A DNA stretch of 64,000 nucleotides, taken from NCBI GenBank assembly GCA_963833955.1, contig CAWHZY010000004.1:83202-147201 (forward strand), in the 5' to 3' direction. Both the position numbers and the translations under genes were made by a program. The DNA is from Roseiarcus sp963833955. GTDB lineage: Bacteria > Pseudomonadota > Alphaproteobacteria > Rhizobiales > Beijerinckiaceae. The notes under the pieces were generated by a model, which made no database searches, was not told the origin of the DNA, and saw nothing but the letters and a program-made list of their open reading frames with translations. This document shows positions 48,133-60,231 of this stretch, one piece after another. Within the stretch, counting starts at the first letter, position 1. Each line of letters begins with the position of its first letter.

Positions 48133-48651
48133 ATGAAACGCATATTCGTTGCAGCGCTTGTCGCAGGTTCGCTATCCGTTCCCATCTTTGCGCTGGCTGC
48201 GGAGGACGATCAGCAGGCTTCACACGCGGAGCACATGCAGCAATGGGCGGCCGACCGCGCGACGATGCTGGACGCGAAGCTCGCCGGCATGAAGGCTGGC
48301 CTTGGACTGACGACCGATCAGGAGAAGCTCTGGGGCCCGTTCGAATCCGCGGTCAAGGACGCCGACAAATCGCGCATGGACGCCATGGGCCAGATGATGC
48401 GGATGCACGCACAGGGCGAGCGCATGTCGCCCATCGATCATCTTGAAGCCATGTCTGATCGTCTGTCGCAGGGCGCGACGAACGTCAAGAAGATCGCCGA
48501 TGCCGCGAAGCCCTTATACGACAGCCTCGACGAGTCGCAGAAGCACAAGTTTGGCATGCTTGGCCGCATGCTGATGCCGGAGCGGTCCCGGTTCGCCATG
48601 GACATGATGCACCAGCACATGGGCGAACAGGACCACGACGGCGCCGAGTAG
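48133..48651 (+). CDS. Spy/CpxP-like LTXXQ-motif periplasmic protein
   Basis: 172 aa. Signal peptide MKRIFVAALVAGSLSVPIFA with cleavage near ALAAEDD. The mature chain is almost all helix. The LTxxQ motif appears once as LGLTTDQEKLWGPFESAVKD and a related repeat follows near ESQKHKFGMLGRMLMPERSR. Rich in Met and His at the end (MDMMHQHMGEQDHDG), which could bind metal. Spy/CpxP proteins act as periplasmic chaperones or envelope-stress sensors. Followed at once by an intrinsic terminator. Confidence 0.82.
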   Translation: MKRIFVAALVAGSLSVPIFALAAEDDQQASHAEHMQQWAADRATMLDAKLAGMKAGLGLTTDQEKLWGPFESAVKDADKSRMDAMGQMMRMHAQGERMSPIDHLEAMSDRLSQGATNVKKIADAAKPLYDSLDESQKHKFGMLGRMLMPERSRFAMDMMHQHMGEQDHDGAE

Positions 48652-48683
48652 TCCCAGGGCGATCTATGAGCCTTCGGGGAAAA

Positions 48684-48723
48684 GAAGACGCGGCCGCCCC
48701 CCTCGGTCGCGTCTTCCATTTTT
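48684..48723 (+). terminator. Rho-independent terminator after the Spy-like gene
   Basis: GAAGACGCGGCCG, a seven-base loop (CCCCCCT), and CGGTCGCGTCTTC form a GC-rich stem with one mismatch, followed by CATTTTT. It lies 33 bases after the stop of the Spy-like gene. Confidence 0.75.
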
Positions 48724-48756
48724 AAGGCCGCGCCGCAAGACGTCGATCAGCCCGCT

Positions 48757-49625
48757 TCAGGACCGTATGGCCACGACGCGATCGACGCCGGCAAGGTCCT
48801 GATAGGTCCTGACGTCGGCAAAGCCGCATTGGTTCGCGATCGCCGTCACGTCGGTCGCCTGACCCGCACCGAGTTCCGTCAGCAACCAACCGCCTGGAGC
48901 AAGTAAGCGCGTCGATTCCGGTAGAATTCGCCGATAGGCTTCGAGTCCGTCAACCCCGCCGTCGAGCGCAAGCCAGGGATCGAAGTTGCGAACCTCTCGC
49001 GGCAGCTTTGCAAGGTCAGCTGTCGGAATGTAGGGCGGGTTTGAGACGATTAGGTCAAACGGCCCGTTGATGCTTCGCGTCCAGTCGCCAACTTGAATCT
49101 CGGCTCTGAGAGACAAACCGCACGCCTGAAGATTGCCCCGCGCAACCTGCGCCGCATCGCCCGAAATATCGACGCCAATCCCATACGCGGCGCGAAATTC
49201 GGTCAGCAGGGCGCACAACAGCGCGCCGCACCCAACGCCAAGGTCGAGGATACGCAGGGGGTCCTTATGGCGATCGCGCAAAATCGAAAGCGCAGCTTCC
49301 ACGATCGTTTCCGTTTCTGGTCGCGGATCCAGCACATGAGGCGTAATGGCGAACGAGAGGCCCCAGAATTCGCGTTTGCCGAGGATCCTGGACAAGGGCT
49401 CTCCGACCGCTCGCCGCGCAGCGACGTCTCGAACTTTTGAAGCCGCAGACCCGAGCGGCTCGCGCGGGTCGACAATCAGTGCGACAGGCGCGAGCCCTAA
49501 GGCGGCGCAGAGGCCGATGCGCGCCTCGCGCGCCGGATTTTCAATTCCGCAGGTCTTGAACGTTTTCTCGAGGCTCGCGAGGGCCTCGGATCGCGCTGTA
49601 GAAGCCTCAAGATTGAGGCCGTTCG

Positions 49626-49629
<4 letters not shown>
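48757..49629 (-). CDS. prmC: Peptide chain release factor N5-glutamine methyltransferase
   Basis: 290-aa methyltransferase that modifies the GGQ glutamine of RF1/RF2. The SAM motif LRILDLGVGCGALLCALLTE and the substrate motif IVSNPPYIP (NPPY, about residue 197) are clear. EPLSRILGKREFWGLSFAIT and VLDPRPETETIVEAAL are family-specific. Its ATG overlaps the secA stop (49626-49629), so it is co-transcribed downstream of secA rather than with prfA as in many bacteria. Confidence 0.93.
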
Positions 49630-52439
<2,810 letters not shown>

Positions 52440-52652
52440 TTTCGACCTTTCCTGCCCGCCCCGCCGAAGGCGGTCTTCCGCTTCTTGCCCGGGCAAGCAC
52501 GAGCGAAGGCGGCGCGGACGATGGCGGCAACAATAAAAAGCGCGAAAAAGGCAGAAATCGCCCAGTTTCGCGCGAGCTAAACGGAATTCCACGTGAGATA
52601 GGAGCCGCGCCTCGCCTTGTCAATAATCGTGGCCTCTTCGCAAGACGCGAGC

Positions 52653-53531
52653 TCAGCGCTGGCATTTCGAGCAGAAGAATGTCGAGCGCCCGGACTGCGT
52701 GATCCGGGCGACGGTCCCGCGGCAGCTGTTGCGTATACAGGGCAGCCCTTCGCGATCGTAGACTTTGAAGACATGCTGAAAGTAGCCCAGCTCGCCGTTG
52801 GCCTGCCGGTGGTCGCGCAAAGTCGAGCCGCCCGCCTCGACGGCTTCCTCGAGCACGTCGCGGATCGCCTTGGCGACCGCCGTCGCAGCCTTGGTCGGGC
52901 CGCCTCGGGCGTTGGCCAGGATGCTTGCGGGCTTCGATGGCGAGAGCCCGGCGCGAAACAAGGCCTCGGAGACATAGATGTTGCCGAGCCCGGCGATGCG
53001 CTTCTGGTCGAGCAGAGCAGATTTGAGAGACGTCCGGGCGCCGGCGAACAGCTTTGCCAGGGAATGGGCGTCAAATCCGGGCGCCAGCGGCTCGGCGCCA
53101 AGGTCGCGCATCCTTGGATGCTCGTTGAGCGCCTTGGTCAGCGCAAGATCCATGAAACCGAAGCGCCGAGGGTCGTTATAGGTGACGACCCAGCCGTTAT
53201 CGAGGACGAGAACGACGTGATCGTGCTTTGGATCCTTCGAACGCTCGCGATGGAACTTGCCGGGCGTTGAAGCCGCCGTCTTTTCCATCCGGAACGAACC
53301 CGACATGCCCAGATGCACGATCAGGGTCTCGCCGCTGTCCAGCGCGAACAGCAGGTATTTGGCCCGCCGGCCCGCCTCCATGATGCGCCGCCCCGTCAGT
53401 CGTTTCGCGAACCCGTCGGGGAACGGAAACCGAATGTCCGCCCGGCGCAATTCGACATCATCGATCCGGGCGCCGCGCATGACGGGGTCAAGGCCCCGGC
53501 GCACCGTCTCGACCTCGGGCAGCTCAGGCAT
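52653..53531 (-). CDS. mutM: Formamidopyrimidine-DNA glycosylase
   Basis: 292-aa bifunctional glycosylase/AP lyase removing 8-oxoguanine and Fapy lesions. N-terminal PELPEVETVRRGLDP gives catalytic Pro2 and Glu3; RRAKYLLFALDSGETLIVHL has the conserved Lys. The helix-two-turn-helix holds LLDQKRIAGLGNIYVSEALF. The C-terminal zinc finger (PCIRNSCRGTV to STFFCSKCQR) uses a Cys-x4-Cys first pair instead of Cys-x2-Cys, a variant seen in some alphaproteobacterial homologues. Frame complete. Confidence 0.95.
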   Translation of the reverse strand: MPELPEVETVRRGLDPVMRGARIDDVELRRADIRFPFPDGFAKRLTGRRIMEAGRRAKYLLFALDSGETLIVHLGMSGSFRMEKTAASTPGKFHRERSKDPKHDHVVLVLDNGWVVTYNDPRRFGFMDLALTKALNEHPRMRDLGAEPLAPGFDAHSLAKLFAGARTSLKSALLDQKRIAGLGNIYVSEALFRAGLSPSKPASILANARGGPTKAATAVAKAIRDVLEEAVEAGGSTLRDHRQANGELGYFQHVFKVYDREGLPCIRNSCRGTVARITQSGRSTFFCSKCQR

Positions 53532-54043
53532 TGCGGGAGCCTTGGCTCACGGACAGAAAGCCGGCGCGGCCGGCGGCGCCGAGGGGATGGTCATCGCCCC
53601 ACTAGGTAAGGGCCCGCCTGCACCGCTTCAATCGGCTTCAGACGCAGGGAAGCAGCCTTCGTCCGCTCGCCAGCGCGAGCAAGCGTCAGTAAACGCCCGT
53701 AAACGCGCATAAACGCTAGTAAAAGGGCTGGCGTTTACTAGCGTTTATTTTTTGGAATCGGGACTTTTCAACGGGTTACACGCGATTGGAGTCAGAGAAT
53801 CTCGACCCTCTGAAGACCAGCCGCAAACCGTATGAAGCCCTCTCCCTTTCATCTCTCGCCTTTCCCGCATCGGCCGACCGGCAAGGCGCCGGCCGGAATC
53901 GACGCCAAGAACGACTATAGCACGAAGTTCTGATTACCCAAAGGATTTGCTGGTCTCAAGTTTGGGGCGCCCCTGACCAACAGTGTCGACGCGGACGGCG
54001 GCCGGGGAGCCGCGATCGACGAATCGCCGCGACCATCGCCGCC
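53532..54043. other. Intergenic stretch with dispersed repeat copy 3
   Basis: Between mutM and the leftward dehydratase operon. Holds the inverted copy of the dispersed element at 53683-53795; the rest shows no supported gene or RNA. Confidence 0.55.
53683..53795 (-). repeat. Dispersed palindromic element, copy 3 (inverted)
   Basis: Read on the minus strand it runs GACTCCAATCGCGTGTAACC, CGTTGAAAAGTCCCGATTCC, AAAAAATAAACGCTAGTAAA and on through further CGTTTAC-type units. On the plus strand the core TAAACGCTAGTAAA / TTTACTAGCGTTTA has 14-bp perfect arms around a 10-base loop. Head and tail match copies 1 and 2. Confidence 0.85.
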
Positions 54044-55775
54044 CTAGTGGATCTCCGGGTCCGCGGTCGGCGGCCCATGCTCGAGAAAGTCGAAGTCGCA
54101 CCCCTCGTTCGCCTGGCTCACATGATCCGAGAACAGGCGCCCGTAGCCGCGCTCGTAGCGTGGCGGGGGCTTCCGCCAGGCCGCGCGGCGCCGGTCGAGC
54201 TCCTCGTCGCTGACTTGCATGCTGAGGCGCCGGCCAGGGATATCGAGTTCGATGATGTCGCCGTCGCGCACGAGAGCGAGCGGACCGCCGATGAACGATT
54301 CCGGCGCGACATGCAGGACGCAGGCGCCGTAGCTGGTGCCGCTCATGCGCGCATCGGAGACGCGAACCATGTCGCGGACGCCCTTGGCCAGCACCTTCTT
54401 GGGGATCGGCAATTGTCCCCATTCCGGCATGCCCGGCGCTCCGATCGGCCCGGCGTTCTTGAGCACCAGGACCGAATTCTCGTCGACATCGAGGTCCGGA
54501 TCGTCAATGCGCGCGGCCATGTCGTTATAATCCTCGAATACGACTGCCTTACCGGCATGTTTGTGCAGGTGAGTTTCCGCCGCGGGCGGCTTGATGATCG
54601 CCCCGTCCGGAGCCAGGTTGCCGCGCAGCACGGCGAGGCTGTCCGAGGCGACGAGCGGGTTGTTCAAGGGCCGAATGACGTCTTCGTTGTAGATTGCCGC
54701 GCGCTCGACATTGTCGCCGATCGTCGCTCCGTTCACGGTGCGCGCGCCGGTCTTCAGCCTGCCGCCGAGGGCCAATTGCTTCAGCACCGCGGGCAAGCCG
54801 CCGGCGTAGTAAAAATCCTCCATGAGATAGGCGCCGGAGGGCCGGATGTTGGCGAGCAGCGGCGTCTCCCGCGCAATTCTGTCGAACGCCTCCATATCGA
54901 GCTCAAGGCCCGCGCGGCGCGCGAGCGCGATCAGATGCACAACCGCGTTGGTCGAACCGCCGATCGCGAGGACGGCGGAAACGGAATTGTGGATCGCATC
55001 CGGCGTGATCAGATCCGACGGTTTCAGATCCTCCCACACCATGTCGACGATGCGTTTTCCGGTGCGCGTCGCCATGACGGCATGGCGCGAGTTCGGCCGC
55101 CGGGATCGAGGCCGCGCCGGGCAATGTCATGCCGAGCGCCTCGGCGGCGCTGGTCATGGTCGAGGCGGTGCCCATCGTCATGCAATGGCCCGGCGAGCGC
55201 GCGATGCCCTGTTCGATCTCCCCCCAATCCTGCTCGGTGATCGTGCCAGCGCGCAATTCCGCCCAGTATTTCCAGACATCGCTGCCCGAGCCCAGCGCAT
55301 TGCCGCGCCAATTGCCGCGCAGCATTGGCCCCGCGGGCATGAAGATCGCCGGGAGATTCATCGAGATCGCGCCCATGAGCAGCGCCGGCGTGGTCTTGTC
55401 GCAACCGCCCATCAAGACCGCGCCGTCGGCAGGATAGGAGCGCAAAGCCTCCTCCGCCTCCATCGCCAGAAAGTTGCGGTACATCATCGTCGTCGGCTTC
55501 TGGAACGGTTCGGACAACGTCATCGCCGGCAATTCGACCGGAAAGCCGCCCGCCTCCCAGACGCCGCGCTTCACCTCCTCGACCCGCTGCTTGAAATGCG
55601 TGTGGCAGGCGTTGATGTCGCTCCAGGTGTTGATGATCCCGATCACGGGCTTGCCCGCATAATCGGCGCGTTCGTAGCCCATCTGGGCCGTGCGCGAGCG
55701 ATGGCCGAAAGAGCGCAGGTCGTTCACCCCGTACCAGCGATGAGAGCGAAGATCTTCCGGGCGCTTGCGGGCCAT
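54044..55775 (-). CDS. IlvD/Edd family dehydratase (frameshift at 55092-55093)
   Basis: Fe-S dehydratase acting on dihydroxy acids or sugar acids. The start MARKRPEDLRSHRWYGVNDL (ATG 55775), NTWSDINACHTHFKQRVEEV (Fe-S Cys), VLMGGCDKTTPALLMG and SPGHCMTMGTASTMTSAAEA (third Cys) are in one frame. An extra A in GA(A)CTCGCG then shifts to SRHAVMATRTGKRIVDMVWE; the rest, including RMSGTSYGACVLHVAPE, runs to 54044. About 576 aa corrected. Its style (RSHRWYG, HTHFK) is closer to L-arabonate / sugar-acid dehydratases than to IlvD of isoleucine synthesis. Last gene of a catabolic operon, 41 bases after dctM. Confidence 0.85.
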
Positions 55776-55816
55776 TGTCGAACTGTCCTTATTCTCAGAT
55801 GGGCTGAACGGTGATC

Positions 55817-57115
55817 CTACATCAGGCTCGGCAGGTAAAGCGCAATGGAGGGAAACGCGATCAAGATTACGAGACGCAGCATGTCGGTCGCGATAAATGG
55901 CAGGACGCCTTTGAAGATTGTGGCGAAGCTCACGTCCTTGACCGCGGTCTTGATGACGAACACGTTCATGCCGACCGGCGGATGGATCAGGCCGAGCTCG
56001 ACCGTCATCACGATGATGATTCCGAACCACACGGGATCGAAGCCGAGCGCCGTGACGACGGGGAAGACGATCGGCACGGTCAGAATGATCATCGCCATCG
56101 CGTCCATGAGACAGCCGAGCACGAGATACATGAGCATGATCAGCGCCAGCACGCCGTAGCGGCCGACGCCGAGGCCGGTCAGAAACTCGGTCAGCTTCTG
56201 GGGCGTCTCGGTGACGGTGAGGAAATAGCCGAACAGGAGCGCGCCGATCAGGACGGTGAACACCGCGGCCGCGGTGCGCGTCGCCTGCAACAGCGCCGCG
56301 AGCACGCCGGCGGGCTTGAGTTTTCCTCGCGCGACCGAGATCAGAAACGCGCCGCACGCGCCCACTCCGCCCGCTTCGGTTGGCGTGAACAGGCCGCCGT
56401 AAAGCCCGCCGATCACGAACCCGAACAGCGCCAGCGCCGCCCAGACATCGCGCAGCGACCGGAGCCGCTCGCTCCAATCGCTGCGGGGGCCGGCGGGCAG
56501 AAAGCCCGGCCGCACGACGCCGATCGCGGCGATCGTCATCATGTACATCGAGACCGCAAGCAGGCCTGGAAGAATGCCGGCGATGAACAGCTTGCCGACG
56601 TCCTGCTGGGTGATGAGACCGTAGACGGCAAGCACGGTCGAAGGCGGAAAGATCGCGCCGAGCGTGCCGCCGGCGGCAATCACCCCTGCGGCGAAGGATT
56701 GCGGATAGTCATATCGCCGCATCTCGGGATAGGCGACGGTCGCGAAGGTGGCGGCGGTCGCAACCGACGAACCGCTGATCGCGGCGAAGCCGGCGCAAGC
56801 GGCGATGGTCGCCAGGCCCAGTCCGCCGCGCCAATGGCCGATGAAACTGTTCGCCGCGCGAAACAATTCGCGGCTCATGCCCGAGGCCGACACGAAGGCG
56901 CCCATGAGCAGGAACATCGGGATGACGCCGAAGGTGTAATCGGTCACCGTCCGCATCGAGGTCTGCCCGACCATTTTCAGCGCCGGAGCAAGGCCGACGA
57001 TCGAGGCGTAGCCGACGACGCCGACCAGCCCCATCGCCATGCCGACGGGAACCCGCAACAGGATCAGCCCGAACAAAGCGACGAAGCCGAGCGCGGCCGC
57101 CGCGTCGGGACTCAT
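55817..57115 (-). CDS. dctM: TRAP transporter large permease (DctM type)
   Basis: 432-aa membrane subunit with about 12-14 helices. Signature blocks: LRVPVGMAMGLVGVVGYASI, YTFGVIPMFLLMGAFVSASG, AACAGFAAISGSSVATAATF, GTLGAIFPPSTVLAVYGLIT and LIHPPVGMNVFVIKT. Forms the transport pathway with DctQ for a Na+-driven uptake of organic acids. Downstream of dctQ by 10 bases in the same operon. Confidence 0.95.
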   Translation of the reverse strand: MSPDAAAALGFVALFGLILLRVPVGMAMGLVGVVGYASIVGLAPALKMVGQTSMRTVTDYTFGVIPMFLLMGAFVSASGMSRELFRAANSFIGHWRGGLGLATIAACAGFAAISGSSVATAATFATVAYPEMRRYDYPQSFAAGVIAAGGTLGAIFPPSTVLAVYGLITQQDVGKLFIAGILPGLLAVSMYMMTIAAIGVVRPGFLPAGPRSDWSERLRSLRDVWAALALFGFVIGGLYGGLFTPTEAGGVGACGAFLISVARGKLKPAGVLAALLQATRTAAAVFTVLIGALLFGYFLTVTETPQKLTEFLTGLGVGRYGVLALIMLMYLVLGCLMDAMAMIILTVPIVFPVVTALGFDPVWFGIIIVMTVELGLIHPPVGMNVFVIKTAVKDVSFATIFKGVLPFIATDMLRLVILIAFPSIALYLPSLM

Positions 57116-57125
57116 CGCCCTCGCC

Positions 57126-57668
57126 TCATTCCACGGCCTTGGCGATCGGTTCGGAATTGAGTTTCTCGGGGTGAAAAATGAGCCGCCAGGTGCGAACCGC
57201 GATGAGGAGCACGGCCGACACGTCTCCCGCCCAGGCGACCGCGAAGAACGGCCAGGTCGGCAGATGAAGATCGTAGGTCAAAATATGGTCGGCGCGCGTC
57301 GAGCGCACCTTGTCGAACAGCATCGCGGTTTGGACTGTGACGACGAACAAGAGCACCAGCGTGGCGAAAATGTCGATCATCCGTTTTCCGCGCGGGCCGG
57401 CCGCCGCCCAAACGAGGTCGACCGTGATGTGGCCGCCGCGATAGCTGGTCGCCGCGATGCCCCAGAAGATGAGGATGCCGAGCAGCAGGCGGCCGAAATC
57501 GTAGGAATTGGGAATGGACGCGTTGAACAGATAGCGAAGCAGGACGGAGACGAAAATGTCGACCGCGACAATGCCGATGAACGCCGCCGCGGCAAGCTCG
57601 ATGCCGTCGATGAAGCGATCCATCGCATTACCAGTCATTCCCGCCCGCCGGCCCTCGGCTGCGGTCAT
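57126..57668 (-). CDS. dctQ: TRAP transporter small permease (DctQ type)
   Basis: About 180 aa with four helices: the first from LAAAAFIGIVAVDIFVSVLL, then FGRLLLGILIFWGIAATSYR, GGHITVDLVWAAAGPRGKRM, and AVAWAGDVSAVLLIAVRTW. The 'RGGHITVD' motif is the DctQ hallmark. The start at 57668 is chosen because its ATG overlaps the dctP stop (57665-57668); ATG 57638 (MTGNAMDRF) is an alternative. Confidence 0.9.
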   Translation of the reverse strand: MTAAEGRRAGMTGNAMDRFIDGIELAAAAFIGIVAVDIFVSVLLRYLFNASIPNSYDFGRLLLGILIFWGIAATSYRGGHITVDLVWAAAGPRGKRMIDIFATLVLLFVVTVQTAMLFDKVRSTRADHILTYDLHLPTWPFFAVAWAGDVSAVLLIAVRTWRLIFHPEKLNSEPIAKAVE

Positions 57669-58738
57669 GGACCCGCGCCATATTTCGCGATTGCCGCGTT
57701 GAGTTCGGCGAGCGCGGCGTCGGGATCGGCGCCGGCCTGCTTCACCGCCGCCGCCCAGCTCGCCTTCAGCGGCTCGACCGTCGCGCGCCACGCCTCCATC
57801 TCATCGGGCGTGAGCTTGATGAGCTCGTGCGTGGGATCGGCTCTCATTTTTTCGTGACCGGCGGCTTCGAAATCGCCCCACGGACCGGCAATCTTCACCG
57901 CCCAGTCGGTCGAGCAATGATCGTCCATGACCTTCTTCTGCGCCGGGCTCATGGACTCGTATTTGTCCTTGTTCATCGAGAAGGTGAACACGGTCGTGTA
58001 GAGCGGCGCGTCGATATGGTGTTTGACCACCTTGTCGATGCCGAACAGATAAAGCGAGCCCCAGGGGAAGGTGATGGCGTCGGCGACGCCGCGCTCGAGA
58101 ACTTCGCGCGCCTCGGGGGCCGAAGCCTGCACATTCGTGCCGCCGAGCCTGGTGACGAGTTCGGCGATCGTGCTTTGCGCCGGACGCACTTTCGCGCCGC
58201 GCAGATCCTGCGGCAGAACGATCTTCTTGCGCGAGTGCAGCGCGCCAGGGTCGTGAATGAAGGCGAAGCAGAAATGCGTATCCTTCATCTCGGTGGCCGC
58301 ATATTTGCGATACCAGGAATTGAGCGCCGCGGTGCCCTTGCGCGCGTCGCCGAACATGAATGGCATCTGGCCGATGGCGATGATCGGGAAACGGCCCGGC
58401 TGATAGCCGGGGTTGACGTACGTGATGTCCGCGATGTCGTCGCGCGCCATGTCGTAATGATCGAAGGCCTTGCCGAGCTGCTCGGAGGGAAAGACCGTGA
58501 TCTTGATCGTCCCGTTCGAGGCCTTGGCGATATCCTCGCCCCACGCTTTGGCTGCGCCGGTCAGCGGGTGCGCGGGCGGAACCCAGAGCGAGAGCCTGAG
58601 GTCGACCTCCTTGTCCTGGGCGAAGGCGGGGACGACGATTCCGAACGCAAGAGCGAAAGCGAGCGCCGTGGCCGCGCAGGACCGGCAAACAGCCCAAAGG
58701 CGTGCGCGGACGGCCCAGGGCTCGGTCAATCTGAACAT
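57665..58738 (-). CDS. dctP: TRAP transporter substrate-binding protein (DctP type)
   Basis: 357-aa periplasmic binding protein. Twin-arginine-free signal segment with hydrophobic core (SCAATALAFALAFGIVVPAF, cleavage near AFAQDK). The body starts VDLRLSLWVPPAHPLTGAAK and contains DIADITYVNPGYQPGRFPII, KDTHFCFAFIHDPGALHSRK, LRGAKVRPAQSTIAELVTRL and GVADAITFPWGSLYLFG. These fit a mono- or dicarboxylate-type DctP. The Arg in 'VRPAQS' is the usual carboxylate ligand. Its neighbours suggest an aromatic or hydroxy-acid substrate. Confidence 0.9.
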   Translation of the reverse strand: MFRLTEPWAVRARLWAVCRSCAATALAFALAFGIVVPAFAQDKEVDLRLSLWVPPAHPLTGAAKAWGEDIAKASNGTIKITVFPSEQLGKAFDHYDMARDDIADITYVNPGYQPGRFPIIAIGQMPFMFGDARKGTAALNSWYRKYAATEMKDTHFCFAFIHDPGALHSRKKIVLPQDLRGAKVRPAQSTIAELVTRLGGTNVQASAPEAREVLERGVADAITFPWGSLYLFGIDKVVKHHIDAPLYTTVFTFSMNKDKYESMSPAQKKVMDDHCSTDWAVKIAGPWGDFEAAGHEKMRADPTHELIKLTPDEMEAWRATVEPLKASWAAAVKQAGADPDAALAELNAAIAKYGAGP

Positions 58739-58828
58739 GTCTCCTCCCAAGAGCGCATCGTTTTATCTGATCATCTCGCAGGCCTCGGCGCGGATCGTCA
58801 AGCGCCCGGGTGCATCGTTCAGCCGGCT

Positions 58829-60231
58829 TCAGATCTTTCTGTTCTTCGCGTCCCAGTTGCGCTCGAGATTGGCGATCAGCGCCGGACTGAAGTGACAATA
58901 GGCCTGCTCGCGCGCGTAGACCGAAGCGTAGCGCCGGAAAAGATCGAGCGGCTCCTGGCCGACCCTGAAGGCGCGACGGTTGCCGATGGCGCTGACCGCG
59001 CCGGCGCTCGTCAGCCCCTCGACAACGCGCTCGACCGCTGCATCCATCTCGGCGGCGGGCGCGATCTCGTCGCAGATCAGGCGCCTCTCCGCGCTATCGC
59101 ATTTGAGCCTGCGTTCGTAGAGGATGGCTTGCCGCGCGATGCGGTCGCCGACAAATCGCGGCAGGCGCAAATTCGAAAAGCCCGGATGATTCCTTCCTTG
59201 CGCGCGGGCAAGGTCAGGAAGGCGTCAGACGCGGCGAGAACGTAGTCCATGCACAGAAGCGCCTGGCAATGGCCGCCGATCGCGAATGTGTCGACGGCGG
59301 CGATCCACAGCTTTTCGGCGCCCCGGCCGTTGACGTCGTCGGGGAGGCTCTTGGGCGCGGCGACGCCACGCATGATCTTGTGCACATAGCCGAGGTCGCG
59401 AATCAGGAACCAGAGGTAGGGAATCTTGCCGAGGTAGAGGTGGGTGAGATTGATGCCCGCGCCGAAGATGCGCTTGCCCCGATATTTCTCGTTGTCCACG
59501 GCGACGCCGCGCATGACCGCGATCTCGGTCGTCCGGTCGAGGGTCGCGACGTCGACCGCGAGCTCGGTCTGGGCAAGCGTCGTGTCGTCCTCGGCGTTGA
59601 GAAAACGCGGATTGGCCATGTCGAGATGGACCGCTTTGCCGCGCCGGGTGAGGCGCGCAGCGCCGAGTTCGAGCGAGCCGCGCGCGGCGAATTCGGCGAT
59701 GAGCGCGGCGCTTTCCGGCCGCGGCAGGAGCATCGCGTGGCAGAGATGTTCGCCGATGCGCGGGCGCGACAGCACATGCGCAAGAAAGAGGCCCTGGTCG
59801 ATCTCGACGCCGTCCTTGTCGCCCTGCCGATGAGCCGCTTCGACGCCGACCTCGTCTCGTGTCGGGACCAACCCCGGGACGAGCCTCGCCGCGGCGTAAA
59901 CGAGGTCGTCGAGGCGACGGAACGTCGAGCCGCGTTCGGTCAGGCGATCGTAGACTGGCTCGACATGAGCGGCGAGGAAGGATTTGCGAGACGCGTGCGC
60001 GTCCGACATGAGCGCGTCCGCGGCCGCCTGCTCGGCTTCGCTCCGCCGCGGCTTCAACGGCAGCCTGCGAAGGAGACTTGTCGCGCGCCGCCAGAAGGTG
60101 CTCGAGTTGCGAGCGTCGGCTTCGAAATCGCCGGTCGTGATCGGGAAGGACTCCGACCATTCCCGCACGTCGCGCTCGGGCAGGCCGGCGGCTCGCAATG
60201 GCCCAAGGTCAGATTCCGTCGCCGACGTCAT
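58829..60231 (-). CDS. DpgC-like (3,5-dihydroxyphenyl)acetyl-CoA 1,2-dioxygenase family (frameshift near 59186)
   Basis: Crotonase-fold protein with a long N-terminal helical domain. The N-terminal 360 aa end TLPARKEGII; a missing C in the CCCGGG run then shifts frame, and restored reading continues PGFSNLRLPRFVGDRIARQA to 58829, about 467 aa in total. VDTFAIGGHCQALLCMDYVL, ASDAFLTLPARKEGI and LRLPRFVGDRIARQAI are typical of DpgC, which uses O2 without metal or cofactor to oxidise an arylacetyl-CoA. It is coupled to paaK by a 4-base overlap (60228-60231). Not BoxC: that family lacks these blocks. Confidence 0.8.

Noticed and set aside
58829..60231. Benzoyl-CoA-dihydrodiol lyase (BoxC) as identity of the crotonase-fold gene
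   Set aside because: The GGHCQ, LPARKEGI and LRLPRFVGDRIARQAI blocks and the N-terminal helical domain fit DpgC; BoxC has a different layout.
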